Shown here in pieces: positions 38,129 to 46,031 of a stretch of DNA of 64,000 nt. The number at the start of each line of letters is the position of its first letter. Positions within the stretch are counted from its first letter, which is position 1. The stretch is from an uncultured Bacteroidales bacterium (GTDB lineage: Bacteria; Bacteroidota; Bacteroidia; Bacteroidales; Bacteroidaceae). Location of the stretch: positions 1 to 64,000 of the forward strand of contig CADCHQ010000005.1 of NCBI GenBank assembly GCA_902801325.1, given 5' to 3'. The notes under the pieces were generated by a model. That model saw nothing but the letters and a program-made list of their open reading frames with translations. It did no database searches and was not told the origin of the DNA. A program made the translations under genes and the position numbers.

Positions 38129-39121
38129 TCACTTCTTGTTCCCCACTCTTATCAGTAACAGACCGACGGAGGTCCAGATGAGTTCGCGCAGACGGGTGAT
38201 AAGTCCCGTAAGCACTCCGTAGGCACCGTGCATGTGCATTCCGTCGGTGACGATGGCCAATCCGCCCTCACGGGTTCCCATTTGCATGGGAATGAAGAAG
38301 AAGAGGTTGGCAAACAGGGAGATGAATGCCTGCATCAGCACACAGTCCCAGAACGATACATCGGGAGTGAAGATAAAAAGGATGAACTGAATCTCGAGGC
38401 AACCCATCAGACGAGCCAGGAACTCCAGACCTAGACTTAGGTAGAAAGTGCTACGGCGCTGACGGTGTAAGTCAGCAATCTGCTGGTCCACCTTTTCCAG
38501 TCCCTCGGCATGTTGTTCGGCCAGCGAACGGAATTTCTTTCCCACCCAGGGCAGGTGCCCGAACATGCGCAGAGTACGCATGGCCAGTCCCTTCTTGTAT
38601 CCCATCAGGAAGAAGTAGATGCCCGCCAGACAGAACAGGCAGACTATGGCAAAGAGTAGAGCCAATGCCCACGACATCTCATGCCAGTAACGTATGAAGA
38701 AGACAACGACGCCGAAGAGCCAGAACCAGAAGTGCGAAAAGATGTGCATCATGGCATACAGAATGACGCTACTAGCTGCCTTTGCCTTTCCCACATAAGG
38801 GGTGAGTTCCATGATGCGGTAGGGTTCGCCTCCCAACAATCCCACGGGGGTGACATAGTTTAGGGCGTACCCCGAGATGGTGTATTTGAGTACCCTCCAA
38901 AAACTGATGGGAACGGAACTACCGTCGCAGATGATGATGCGCCATGCCCAAGCATTCATCATGTATATGGGTAGCCACAGCGCTACCACGGCAGGGAACC
39001 AAATGCCTGCTCGCCGGATATTCTTGCAGAGGTCGGCCCACGACATGTCGAAAGACAACAGCATGATGACAATAGCCGTCACGCCGATGAACAAGAATAT
39101 GTTGCGGTATTTCGCGGGCAT
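38129..39121 (-). CDS. Flippase-like integral membrane protein (LPG synthase TM / UPF0104 family)
   Basis: A 330-residue membrane protein with about eight hydrophobic helices. It matches the lysylphosphatidylglycerol-synthase membrane-domain family, with GGEPYRIMELTPY and PMQMGTREGGLAIV as recognisable blocks. Members move or anchor lipid-linked molecules; the catalytic LPG synthase domain is absent here, so no aminoacyl-lipid synthesis should be assumed. Its start codon overlaps the pdxA stop (TAATG), so it is translationally coupled to pdxA. Confidence 0.8.
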   Translation of the reverse strand: MPAKYRNIFLFIGVTAIVIMLLSFDMSWADLCKNIRRAGIWFPAVVALWLPIYMMNAWAWRIIICDGSSVPISFWRVLKYTISGYALNYVTPVGLLGGEPYRIMELTPYVGKAKAASSVILYAMMHIFSHFWFWLFGVVVFFIRYWHEMSWALALLFAIVCLFCLAGIYFFLMGYKKGLAMRTLRMFGHLPWVGKKFRSLAEQHAEGLEKVDQQIADLHRQRRSTFYLSLGLEFLARLMGCLEIQFILFIFTPDVSFWDCVLMQAFISLFANLFFFIPMQMGTREGGLAIVTDGMHMHGAYGVLTGLITRLRELIWTSVGLLLIRVGNKK

Positions 39122-40524
39122 TATTCAGCGTTGTTTTCAAAAGGTTTACGAGGAGGGCGACGCTGGATTTCATCCGACCTTTTGACTGCGTCTTCGTCCG
39201 ACGCGACTCGACCAAACGAACTAGTTCGATGGCGCTCGCTGCTCCGTCCGTTTTTTGCCTCGGTAGAGTCCAAATCCATTTGGCCTCTCCGCTCGGCTGT
39301 ATGAAAACGTTGGACTTCATCCGACCTTTTTTTGGCCTCGGTAGAGTCCAAATCCATTTGGCCTCTCCTCTCGGCTGTATGAAAACGTTGGACTTCATCC
39401 GACCTTTTTTTTGCCTCGGCAGAGTCCAAATCCATTTGGCCTCTCCTCTCGGCTGTATGAAAACGTTCATCTTCGCGACGCTCCTGATACAGTTTGGGTA
39501 GGGGATTGCTTCGTGCTTCATCCCATCGCTGGCGGTTTCTCCAAATGTCGGTGGCCGTAAATATTGCCTGACGCAACGAATTCTCGCTGGCAATACCTTG
39601 TCCAACAATGTCATAGGCAGTGCCGTGGTCCGGACTGGTGCGTATGATGGGCAGTCCAGCCGTAAAGTTTACGCCATCGTTCATCGCCATGGCCTTGAAA
39701 GCTGTGAGCCCTTGGTCGTGATACATGGCTAGTATGGCATCGAAATGGTCGTAGGTATGTGCCCCAAAGAATCCGTCGGCAGCATAAGGTCCGAAGGCAT
39801 TGATGCCCTCGGCAACGGCTTTCTCCAATGCCGGTATAATAATGGTTTCCTCCTCGTTGCCAATAAGCCCGTTGTCACTGGCATGCGGGTTCAGTGCCAG
39901 TACGGCGATGCGTGGATTGTCGATGGCGAAGTCACGTAGGAGTGACTGATGCAGGATGCGTAGTTTTGCTAGCAGGCGCTCCTCGGTGATGTTCTCAGCA
40001 ACTTTACTGATGGGTACATGTGTGGTGGCAAGTGCCACACGCATATTCTCATTCATCAGAATCATCAGTGCTTCCTTCCCATCTCCCACCTTACTTTGGA
40101 TGTATTCGGTATGGCCCGGGAACCGGAAGTGCTCGTTCTGTATGTTATGTTTGTTAATAGGTGCCGTCACCAGTACGTCTATTTTGCCGTCTCGGTAGTC
40201 TTTCAGGGCGCGCTCTAGTGATTTCAGAGCCTGTTGACCAGCCTCGGCTGAGGACTGTCCCATTTCTATCTTCACTTCTTGGTCGTCAACCACCACCATA
40301 TTCATCCTGTCGGGTTGTGCGTCGTTGGCATCCGTCACCGACATGAAGTTGGTGTTGAGGTTCAGTCCTTTTCTATAGTATGTGGCAATGCGTGGATTGC
40401 CATAGACGATGGGTGTACACAATTCCAGTATAGTGGGTTCGGCAAAGGTCTTCAGTATGATTTCGTAACCGATGCCGTTAGTGTCGCCTTGCGTGATACC
40501 CACGCGTATTCTCTTGTCTTCCAT
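39121..40524 (-). CDS. pdxA: 4-hydroxythreonine-4-phosphate dehydrogenase with repeat-built C-terminal tail
   Basis: PdxA oxidises 4-phosphohydroxy-threonine in pyridoxal-phosphate synthesis. Residues 1 to about 332 are an ordinary PdxA: GITQGDTNGIGYEI, TAPINKHNI, FPGHTEYI, LALNPHASDNG, GAHTYDHFDAILAMYHDQG and GLPIIRTSPDHGTAYDI, containing the metal-binding His residues. The protein is 467 residues, about 130 longer than usual. The extra tail contains nearly three copies of a 26-residue unit (RFHTAERRGQMDLDS then TEAKKRSDEVQ), ending with VKRSDEIQ and RKPF. The tail is strongly charged and encoded by a 78-base tandem repeat. The enzyme core should work; the tail is probably disordered and acquired from a repeat element. 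Confidence 0.92.
   Translation of the reverse strand: MEDKRIRVGITQGDTNGIGYEIILKTFAEPTILELCTPIVYGNPRIATYYRKGLNLNTNFMSVTDANDAQPDRMNMVVVDDQEVKIEMGQSSAEAGQQALKSLERALKDYRDGKIDVLVTAPINKHNIQNEHFRFPGHTEYIQSKVGDGKEALMILMNENMRVALATTHVPISKVAENITEERLLAKLRILHQSLLRDFAIDNPRIAVLALNPHASDNGLIGNEEETIIIPALEKAVAEGINAFGPYAADGFFGAHTYDHFDAILAMYHDQGLTAFKAMAMNDGVNFTAGLPIIRTSPDHGTAYDIVGQGIASENSLRQAIFTATDIWRNRQRWDEARSNPLPKLYQERREDERFHTAERRGQMDLDSAEAKKRSDEVQRFHTAERRGQMDLDSTEAKKRSDEVQRFHTAERRGQMDLDSTEAKNGRSSERHRTSSFGRVASDEDAVKRSDEIQRRPPRKPFENNAE
39251..39467 (-). repeat. 78-base tandem repeat inside pdxA
   Basis: Units begin at 39257, 39335 and 39413, exactly 78 bases apart, the last incomplete. Each holds the palindrome CCAAAT-CC-ATTTGG (first copy 39270-39283) and a T-run of six to eight bases. 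Because 78 is a multiple of three, copy-number change keeps the frame, but slippage in the T-run would not. Partial relatives of the unit lie at 39162-39190. Confidence 0.9.
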
Positions 40525-40644
40525 ATTATAAAATCTAACGTTTAATGTTTAACGTTTAATGTTTAACGTTTAAGAGTGATTGCCTCCAATTTAAGTATAC
40601 TCCTCCCCATTAAGGGGGAGGGCGGAAGGGGGCCTATTCACTTT

Positions 40645-41742
40645 TCACTCTTCACTCTTCACTCCGCTTTCGGCCTTTTCTTCTTCAAGGTTTGTTTCAA
40701 TCTCACTCTGTTGTTCTTCGGGCAGTAGGAGCATGTAGAGCGAACCCTCCATGCGGCGCATCAGTCCGCGCTTCATCTTTTCCGGGGCAAAGACGAATCC
40801 CTCTACCACCACTACACGGTTGTTTTCCGTATCCACACGTGAGTGACTGACAAAGGGCCCTCCCATGCAGTCATTGCGCATGAACCACAGCCCTCGTGCC
40901 TCCATGGCATATTTGTGGTGTACGACAATGGGCTTCACATCCGTGAATGCGGTGTCGGTCTGCATGAACATGTCGGGGTCGCTTCCTGGCATATTGATGC
41001 GCAGGACCGAGTCGCGCTTGTGCAGAATATATTTCTTGTTAAATGTTTCAGGTCCTTCGTAAGGATAGGAGTACATCATGATGCTCACCATGCCCGTTGC
41101 CGTGTTGTTAGTGGTCCACAGGAAATCCTTTCCCTTTTTATAGTTCTTCAACTCCTCTGGAGCACGCAGTTCGCATCCGAAGATTTCCTTGGCTAGATCA
41201 AAAGTAAGCTTCGAGTATTTACGAGTCAGGTCGCGACACAGACGGTTCATCTCCATGCGTGTCAGGAAGTCAATGATGTCCTGCCGGTGTTCTTTGACAT
41301 ATTCGATGAACGATTCATTCGAGTTGCTCCTGATTCGCAGTATGATTTGGTCTTGGGCATACACGTTTCGTGTGAACTTCATACGAGTTTGCGTGTATAG
41401 CGATGGGTTGATTTCCACCTCGATGATGTTACGGAATATCGACAGGGTGCGGTTCATGTCTTTCGGACTCACCTGCGAGATGTGAAACGAACGCTCGGGC
41501 TGGGGAAGTCCGGGTATGTCGGTGTCCAGCACGTCGAACAAAGCCCGACCCACTGGAGCCTCCCATTGCTCCTTGTCCATGACCACCAGCACCTCATAGG
41601 GTCTCCCACTCGCCGTCGGCGTAGCCAAATGTCCGTTCCTACAAGAGACAAAAAGCAGGAGCATAAGACTCACCCCCAATCCCCTCCCTATAAAGGAGGG
41701 GCGTATATACATTTGAAGTTTGTGTAATATATTCATAGTCAA
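40645..41742 (-). CDS. DUF4837-family lipoprotein
   Basis: A 365-residue predicted lipoprotein of the DUF4837 family, found across Bacteroidales and of unknown function. Lipobox FVSC with Cys 34. Recognisable family text includes PYEVLVVMDKEQWE, FHISQVSPKDMNRTL and GLWFMRNDCMGGPFVSHSR. Both ends are altered by repeats. Residues 12-25 (YIRPSFIGRGLGVS) are encoded by a G/C-rich hairpin repeat at 41672-41703, pushing the signal peptide away from the start. The C-terminal GVKSEE is encoded by heptad repeats at 40634-40665. A start further in would lose part of the signal peptide, so the repeat-derived residues are probably translated. Confidence 0.8.
   Translation of the reverse strand: MTMNILHKLQMYIRPSFIGRGLGVSLMLLLFVSCRNGHLATPTASGRPYEVLVVMDKEQWEAPVGRALFDVLDTDIPGLPQPERSFHISQVSPKDMNRTLSIFRNIIEVEINPSLYTQTRMKFTRNVYAQDQIILRIRSNSNESFIEYVKEHRQDIIDFLTRMEMNRLCRDLTRKYSKLTFDLAKEIFGCELRAPEELKNYKKGKDFLWTTNNTATGMVSIMMYSYPYEGPETFNKKYILHKRDSVLRINMPGSDPDMFMQTDTAFTDVKPIVVHHKYAMEARGLWFMRNDCMGGPFVSHSRVDTENNRVVVVEGFVFAPEKMKRGLMRRMEGSLYMLLLPEEQQSEIETNLEEEKAESGVKSEE
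41672..41703. repeat. G/C-rich hairpin repeat at the 5' end of the DUF4837 gene
   Basis: CCCAATCCCCTCCCT, a short AT loop, then AGGAGGGG. This is one copy of an element seen also at 40601-40636, 41785-41822, 43112-43136, 44827-44850, 45240-45260, 51274-51305, 52358-52490, 53050-53095 and 53830-53855. Confidence 0.75.
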
Positions 41743-41794
41743 ATTATATTATAAATTGGAGTTTAATAAAGGGGCCTTTTTTTTACTCCCCTCC

Positions 41795-42826
41795 CTAACA
41801 GGGAGGGGTTTGGGGGAGAGTCTTTTTTGTATTCAGCAATCCACATGCCGCCATGATGTCCTCACCCCGACTCTGCCTGATGGTACACGTCACACCATGA
41901 TGCGAGAGATAATCGCGTAGACGTGTCATGGTACCTTCATTGGCACCTCGGAAAGGCGTGTCAGGTATGGTGTGGAATCGAATCAGATTGACACGACATT
42001 TCAGCGGACTGAGCAGTTTCACCAATTCGCGAGCATGTATCATGGAGTCATTCATTCCTTCGAAAACGATGTACTCGAATGACAGCCGACGTTGCCCCGT
42101 CCAGTCTTGTTCTTTCAGCAGGGGCAGGAACTCCGTCAGCGACCAAGCCTTTTCGGCTGGCATCATACGCGCACGTTCCTCGGGGAAGGGTGAGTGCAGT
42201 GATACTGCCAGGTGACACTGACTCTCTTTGAGGAAACGTTCCATGCCTTTCTTCAGTCCCACGGTGCTCACGGTGATACGTCTGGGACTCCAAGCCATAC
42301 CATACGGGGCTGTCAGCAGTTCGGTGGCTCGTAACACGTTGTCCAGGTTGTCGAAGGGCTCTCCCTGTCCCATGAACACCACGTTCGTCAGTTGGTCCCG
42401 CTCGGGCAGACTGTAAATCTGGTTTAGGATGTCACCGACAGTAAGTTGACCTTCGAAGCCCTGTCGTCCTGTCATACAGAACTGGCATCCCATCTTACAT
42501 CCCACCTGACAGGAAACACACAGCGTAGCACGGTCTTTATCAGGGATGAACACGCTCTCCACATGCTTTCCTTCACTGGTTGGGAATAGATATTTCTTCG
42601 TCCCGTCCACCGACGTCTGGCACAGACTGTGGGGCATCCGTCCCACTTCATAGCGCTCGCTCAACTGCTGTCTCCCCTGTTTCGACAGGTTCGTCATCTC
42701 ATCGATGCTGCTCACGCCATGTACATACAGCCACTGTGCCATCTGTCCAGCGGCGAAGCGTGGCAGTCCACACTCCTCAACCACCAGCCGCAGTTCCTCC
42801 AGCGTCTTTCCGAGCAATTTTTCCAT
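41795..42826 (-). CDS. rlmN: Dual-specificity 23S rRNA/tRNA adenine-C2 methyltransferase
   Basis: RlmN is a radical-SAM enzyme methylating A2503 of 23S rRNA and A37 of some tRNAs. The cluster motif is CKMGCQFCMTG (Cys x3 Cys x2 Cys), preceded by LCVSCQVG. GQGEPFDNLDNV, SVGLKK-type text and NLIRFHTIP are further family blocks, and the C-terminal Cys for the methyl-Cys mechanism is present (CTIRQSRGEDIMAACG). The start chosen is MEKLLGKTLEELR at 42826. The upstream ATG at 42865 lies inside the promoter, so it cannot be transcribed. The last residues (TKKTLPQTPPC) come from a G/C-rich repeat at 41785-41822. Confidence 0.95.
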   Translation of the reverse strand: MEKLLGKTLEELRLVVEECGLPRFAAGQMAQWLYVHGVSSIDEMTNLSKQGRQQLSERYEVGRMPHSLCQTSVDGTKKYLFPTSEGKHVESVFIPDKDRATLCVSCQVGCKMGCQFCMTGRQGFEGQLTVGDILNQIYSLPERDQLTNVVFMGQGEPFDNLDNVLRATELLTAPYGMAWSPRRITVSTVGLKKGMERFLKESQCHLAVSLHSPFPEERARMMPAEKAWSLTEFLPLLKEQDWTGQRRLSFEYIVFEGMNDSMIHARELVKLLSPLKCRVNLIRFHTIPDTPFRGANEGTMTRLRDYLSHHGVTCTIRQSRGEDIMAACGLLNTKKTLPQTPPC

Positions 42827-42834
42827 ATCAGCGA

Positions 42835-42866
42835 CAAAGATACGATTAAGTGAGCAGAAACACAAA
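42835..42866 (-). promoter_or_regulatory. Promoter of rlmN
   Basis: On the minus strand TTTG (42863-42866), a 20-base gap, and TATCTTTG (42835-42842): a consensus promoter. The expected transcript start is only a few bases before the ATG at 42826, which settles the choice of start. The 42867-43121 spacer otherwise holds short near-repeats of CGCAGATTACGCAGAT type near 43004-43042 and no gene. Confidence 0.8.
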
Positions 42867-43121
42867 TAAAATCATAGATTTTTGTCTATGCTTGGACATA
42901 GGTGGAAAACACGTTTTCCATCATGTACATACCAAGACAAAGCAGACCTACAAAGGATGTATTTGTGTTCTCGAACGGAAATGCAGAATTGTGCTTCGCA
43001 CCGCAGATTGCGCGGATAATACAGATTACGCAGATAATAAGCCTTAATACGCAATCGAAACCTTTATCAAAAGAAATGTAAGCTCTCGCCCCAATGGCTA
43101 TTCTCCTCCCCACGGGGGGAG

Positions 43122-43697
43122 TCAGAGAGGGGCTTTAACTATCAACTCCTCTATCACTCCCGGCAGATATTTCATCTCCAGCTGATGCTCCTTTTCTGCG
43201 ATATCGTCTACAGTATCTTCGGGTGACAGATCCACGCGGAACTGAGCGATGATATCACCTCCGTCGCATATAGGACTCACATAGTGTACCGTCATTCCCG
43301 TCTCTGTCTCTCCAGCAGCCTTCACTGCCTCGTGTACATGGTGTCCCCACATACCCTTTCCACCGAACTTAGGAAGTAGGGCGGGGTGCAGGTTCACGAT
43401 GCGGCGTGGGAATTGGTCAATCAGGTATTCTGGTATTAAGGGCAAGAATCCCGCCAATACTATCCAGTCCACTTGGTAACGTTCCATCATAGGCAACATA
43501 ACCTCTGGGTCATTCAGTTGTGCCTTGTTAATGATCTCCGTAGGAACGCCCAAGCGTTCTGCTCTCACCAAGGCGTATGCATCACTGCGGTTGCTTACCA
43601 CTACCACGGGCCTTATGCTCTGGTGCCCATCAAAATACCGTATCAAGTTCTCGCAGTTACTGCCACTGCCCGATACAAAAATAGCTATGTTAATCAT
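43122..43697 (-). CDS. purN: Phosphoribosylglycinamide formyltransferase
   Basis: PurN adds the first formyl group in purine synthesis (GAR to formyl-GAR, using 10-formyl-THF). The family signature is complete: IFVSGSGSNCENLI at the start, VLAGFLPLIPEYLI, NLHPALLPKFGGKGMWG (catalytic Asn and His) and VHYVSPICDGGDII (catalytic Asp). The start chosen, MINIAIFVSG at 43697, gives 191 residues, the normal size; an upstream ATG at 43718 adds seven unlikely residues. It stands alone on the minus strand. Confidence 0.95.
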   Translation of the reverse strand: MINIAIFVSGSGSNCENLIRYFDGHQSIRPVVVVSNRSDAYALVRAERLGVPTEIINKAQLNDPEVMLPMMERYQVDWIVLAGFLPLIPEYLIDQFPRRIVNLHPALLPKFGGKGMWGHHVHEAVKAAGETETGMTVHYVSPICDGGDIIAQFRVDLSPEDTVDDIAEKEHQLEMKYLPGVIEELIVKAPL

Positions 43698-43757
43698 ATT
43701 TGCTCCCTTCCTTCCCAACTATTATCTCTTATCTCTTATCTTTATAACTTTTTCCTC

Positions 43758-44260
43758 CACTGTTTATGAACACGAATTACACGAATCACTCTAATTAAAA
43801 GATATTGTTCGTGTTCGTTATAAAACGATTCTGTCTTTTTCCAAACCGTCAGAACAACCGAAATTCAGTAGGATACCCAATTTGTAACCTGTTGCATGAA
43901 GATAGTTATACACTTGAGCATGGTGTGCATCATTTAATGCCGACACCGCCTTGAGTTCTACGATAATCTTATCATAGCAAACAAAGTCTGCTCTGTAAGA
44001 TTGTTGTAACTCAATGCCGTCGTAAAAGATTTTGATATCTTTTTCGCGCTCATAAGGTATACCTGCCTTCCTCAACTCTATTTCAAAACACTCTTGGTAT
44101 ACAGCTTCCAAGAACCCATGCCCAAGTTTATTGTAAACCTCAAAGGCAGCTCCAACAATCTTATAACTTTCTTCCCCGTAAACTATCATAACATGCAGCA
44201 TCCGTGTTATTCGTGAGATTCGTGTTCGCTAAAAACCGAAGCATAATGCAGCCTTCCTTC
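43758..44260 (-). repeat. Repeat element carrying the GxxExxY gene (full copy)
   Basis: The element has imperfect terminal inverted repeats, GAACACGAATTACACGAAT at 43768-43786 and ATTCGTGAGATTCGTGTTC at 44209-44227 (17 of 19 positions pair). Between them is the GxxExxY gene. Two shorter copies of the same ends follow at 44341 and 44591 without the gene. The gene-free copies equal this one minus the 343 bases between two TTATAA hexamers (43818 and 44161). Confidence 0.8.
43818..44189 (-). CDS. GxxExxY protein
   Basis: A small protein (123 residues from MIVYGEESYKIVG; an ATG four codons earlier at 44201 is possible) of the GxxExxY family, named for GHGFLEAVY here. The family text continues with YRADFVCYDKIIVELKAV, where Asp and the E-x-K pair match a PD-(D/E)XK nuclease fold, followed by HHAQVYNYLHATGYKLGILLNFG. 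Molecular function is not established for the family. It lies inside a repeat element with inverted ends; its stop codon and start region are both part of the repeated ends. Confidence 0.9.
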   Translation of the reverse strand: MIVYGEESYKIVGAAFEVYNKLGHGFLEAVYQECFEIELRKAGIPYEREKDIKIFYDGIELQQSYRADFVCYDKIIVELKAVSALNDAHHAQVYNYLHATGYKLGILLNFGCSDGLEKDRIVL

Positions 44261-44340
44261 CCAACTATTAACTCTCAACTCTCAACTGTCAACTATTATC
44301 TCTTATCTCTTATCTCTTATCTTTATTACTTTCTTTTTTC

Positions 44341-44502
44341 CACTGTTTATGAACACGAATTACACGAATTACTCTAATTAATAATTATTGTTCGTGTTCG
44401 TTATAACTCTCTTCCCCGTAAACTATCATAACATGCAGAATCTGTGTTATTCGTGAGATTCGTGTTTGCTAAAAGACCGAAGCATATTGCAGCCCCTCCT
44501 TC
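44341..44502 (-). repeat. Gene-free copy 1 of the GxxExxY element
   Basis: Same ends as the full element at 43758, joined at a single TTATAA (44401-44406) where the full copy has the gene. Spacing on both sides of the junction is the same as in the full copy (60 bases from CACTGTTTATG to TTATAA). Between copies are heptad repeats such as CTCAACT and ATCTCTT. Confidence 0.85.
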
Positions 44503-44590
44503 CCAACTATTATCTCTCAACTTTCAACTCTCAACTCTCAACTGTCAACTATTATCTATTATCTCTTATCTTTATAACTTTCTTTTCCTC

Positions 44591-44752
44591 CACTGTTTAT
44601 GAACACGAATTACACGAATCACTCTAATTAATAATTATTGTTCGTGTTCGTTATAACTCTCTTCCCCGTAAACTATCATAACATGCAGCATCCGTGTTAT
44701 TCGTGAGATTCGTGTTCGCAAAAAGACCGAAGCATATTGCAGCCCCTCCTTC
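44591..44752 (-). repeat. Gene-free copy 2 of the GxxExxY element
   Basis: Nearly identical to the copy 250 bases before it, including the same TTATAA junction (44651-44656) and the following GACCGAAGCATATTGCAG. It probably arose by tandem duplication of the deleted form. The 44202-44869 spacer thus holds repeats only, with no other gene. Confidence 0.85.
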
Positions 44753-44869
44753 ACACCGGCACAATCTAAACGATTATCTCTTATCTATAAACTATTATCT
44801 ATTATCTCTAAACTATTAACTATAGATCCCCTTGAGGGGGGGAGACATAGTGGGAGCTTTTTTCATTAT

Positions 44870-46027
44870 TCATTCTTCATTCTTCATTAGCGCAGTGCAA
44901 ACGCGCAAAATCTTCTTCCCCCACCATTGGAACATGTACGGCACTCGCCACCATGCCTCTGCTGGAGCGTAATGTCCGAACTTCCATGCTTGTTGGAAGA
45001 TACGTCCCAGATGTTCGATGCCGTGAATCACGCCCCGTGCTTGACCATATTTTTTATTCTTTCCAAAGTTTCCCTTCTTCCAGATGTCTTCCAAGAGTTT
45101 GGGTGCCCTGCGATGGTCATCCTGCGAAATAGGTAAAGGAAACTCTTCCTCAGGGAGTCCCAGATAGTCGGTCAGTATCGCTCCCAATCCAGTGTATGCT
45201 TTTAACAATCCCAACCCCTTCAAATGCTTCTCCAAGATTCCTCCCCTTGAGGGGGAGTCAACTCTGAACTCTGAACTTTGAACTTTGAACTGCGATTGCG
45301 ATGCAATCGCCATCGCCCAGTCGCAAAACTGTCTTAGTCCAATGCCTTCCGACATCAAGTGATGGAAAATGTGTACGAACACATATATTGCATTAATCTC
45401 TGCCGATAGCGTGGGCACTCGAGTACCATTTATCTCGATGAAATCGATGGTTTCCCAGATTTCGGGCATCACCACACGGTCCCAATAGTGCTGATTCTTC
45501 GGACGACAGAATTCTGTCATCGAACGGTGCAGTTCATATTCTATGCCATTCCTCTCAAAACTCAGATGCTTCTTCGTGACATTATCCTCAATCTCCAGTT
45601 TCAGTTCCTCACGAAAATAGTGTTCAGCTTTGTCCCAGTCATCAGGATGACAAGCGAAGTCTATGTCACCACTCTGTCTGAGTCCAGGATCGGGGTATAG
45701 TGGAGCCAACGTCTGTCCTTTGAACACCACAATTCGGATGTTCCGTTCCTCCATCTCCCGACACAGCGCCACTACCGCTTCATCCATCTCCTTGTTCCGT
45801 TGTCGTGTGGCTTCTGTCAGTGCAAAGACCTCCGCAGCAGCCTGTCGTGGCAAGCGCAGTCCTGAGTCTATCAGTGCCTGAGCCAACAAAGCCGCCACAG
45901 CTTGTTGTTGTGCCAGTTTCATCAGACTCTGGTACTGGTTCAGGGTCATCTCGCGCCCCGTCAGTTGTTCAGGTTTGCCCCATATTGCCGAGCGCAGGAA
46001 TCGGAGAAAGGTCTCTTCGCGGGTCAT
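44870..46027 (-). CDS. Nucleotidyltransferase-fold protein (NTP_transf_5 family)
   Basis: A 385-residue protein of the NTP_transf_5 family, common in polysaccharide loci of Bacteroidetes. The fold signature is RIVVFKGQTLAPLYPDPGL then RQSGDIDFACHPDDW, with the metal-binding D-x-D. Helical segments with HIFHHLMSEGIGLRQFCDWA follow. No product is known. An oddity is the stretch QSQFKVQSSEFRVDSPSRGG (about 240-260), encoded by heptad repeats plus a G/C-rich hairpin repeat at 45240-45292, which looks like an in-frame insertion. It starts four bases after the aminotransferase stop, so the two are one operon. Confidence 0.82.
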   Translation of the reverse strand: MTREETFLRFLRSAIWGKPEQLTGREMTLNQYQSLMKLAQQQAVAALLAQALIDSGLRLPRQAAAEVFALTEATRQRNKEMDEAVVALCREMEERNIRIVVFKGQTLAPLYPDPGLRQSGDIDFACHPDDWDKAEHYFREELKLEIEDNVTKKHLSFERNGIEYELHRSMTEFCRPKNQHYWDRVVMPEIWETIDFIEINGTRVPTLSAEINAIYVFVHIFHHLMSEGIGLRQFCDWAMAIASQSQFKVQSSEFRVDSPSRGGILEKHLKGLGLLKAYTGLGAILTDYLGLPEEEFPLPISQDDHRRAPKLLEDIWKKGNFGKNKKYGQARGVIHGIEHLGRIFQQAWKFGHYAPAEAWWRVPYMFQWWGKKILRVCTALMKNEE

Positions 46028-46031
46028 GAGT

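Noticed and set aside
38919..39614. 231-codon minus-strand frame overlapping pdxA
   Set aside because: It is an alternative reading of the same 78-base repeats (NVFIQPRGEAKWIWTLP) and the pdxA core, out of the conserved frame.
42865..42865. Earlier ATG as start of rlmN
   Set aside because: It falls within the -33 box of the rlmN promoter, and the added residues do not match the family N-terminus.
43758..44752. CRISPR-like appearance of regular repeats
   Set aside because: Repeats are about 160 bases, have inverted ends and a gene in one copy, and the stretches between them are heptads, not unique spacers; there are no cas genes.
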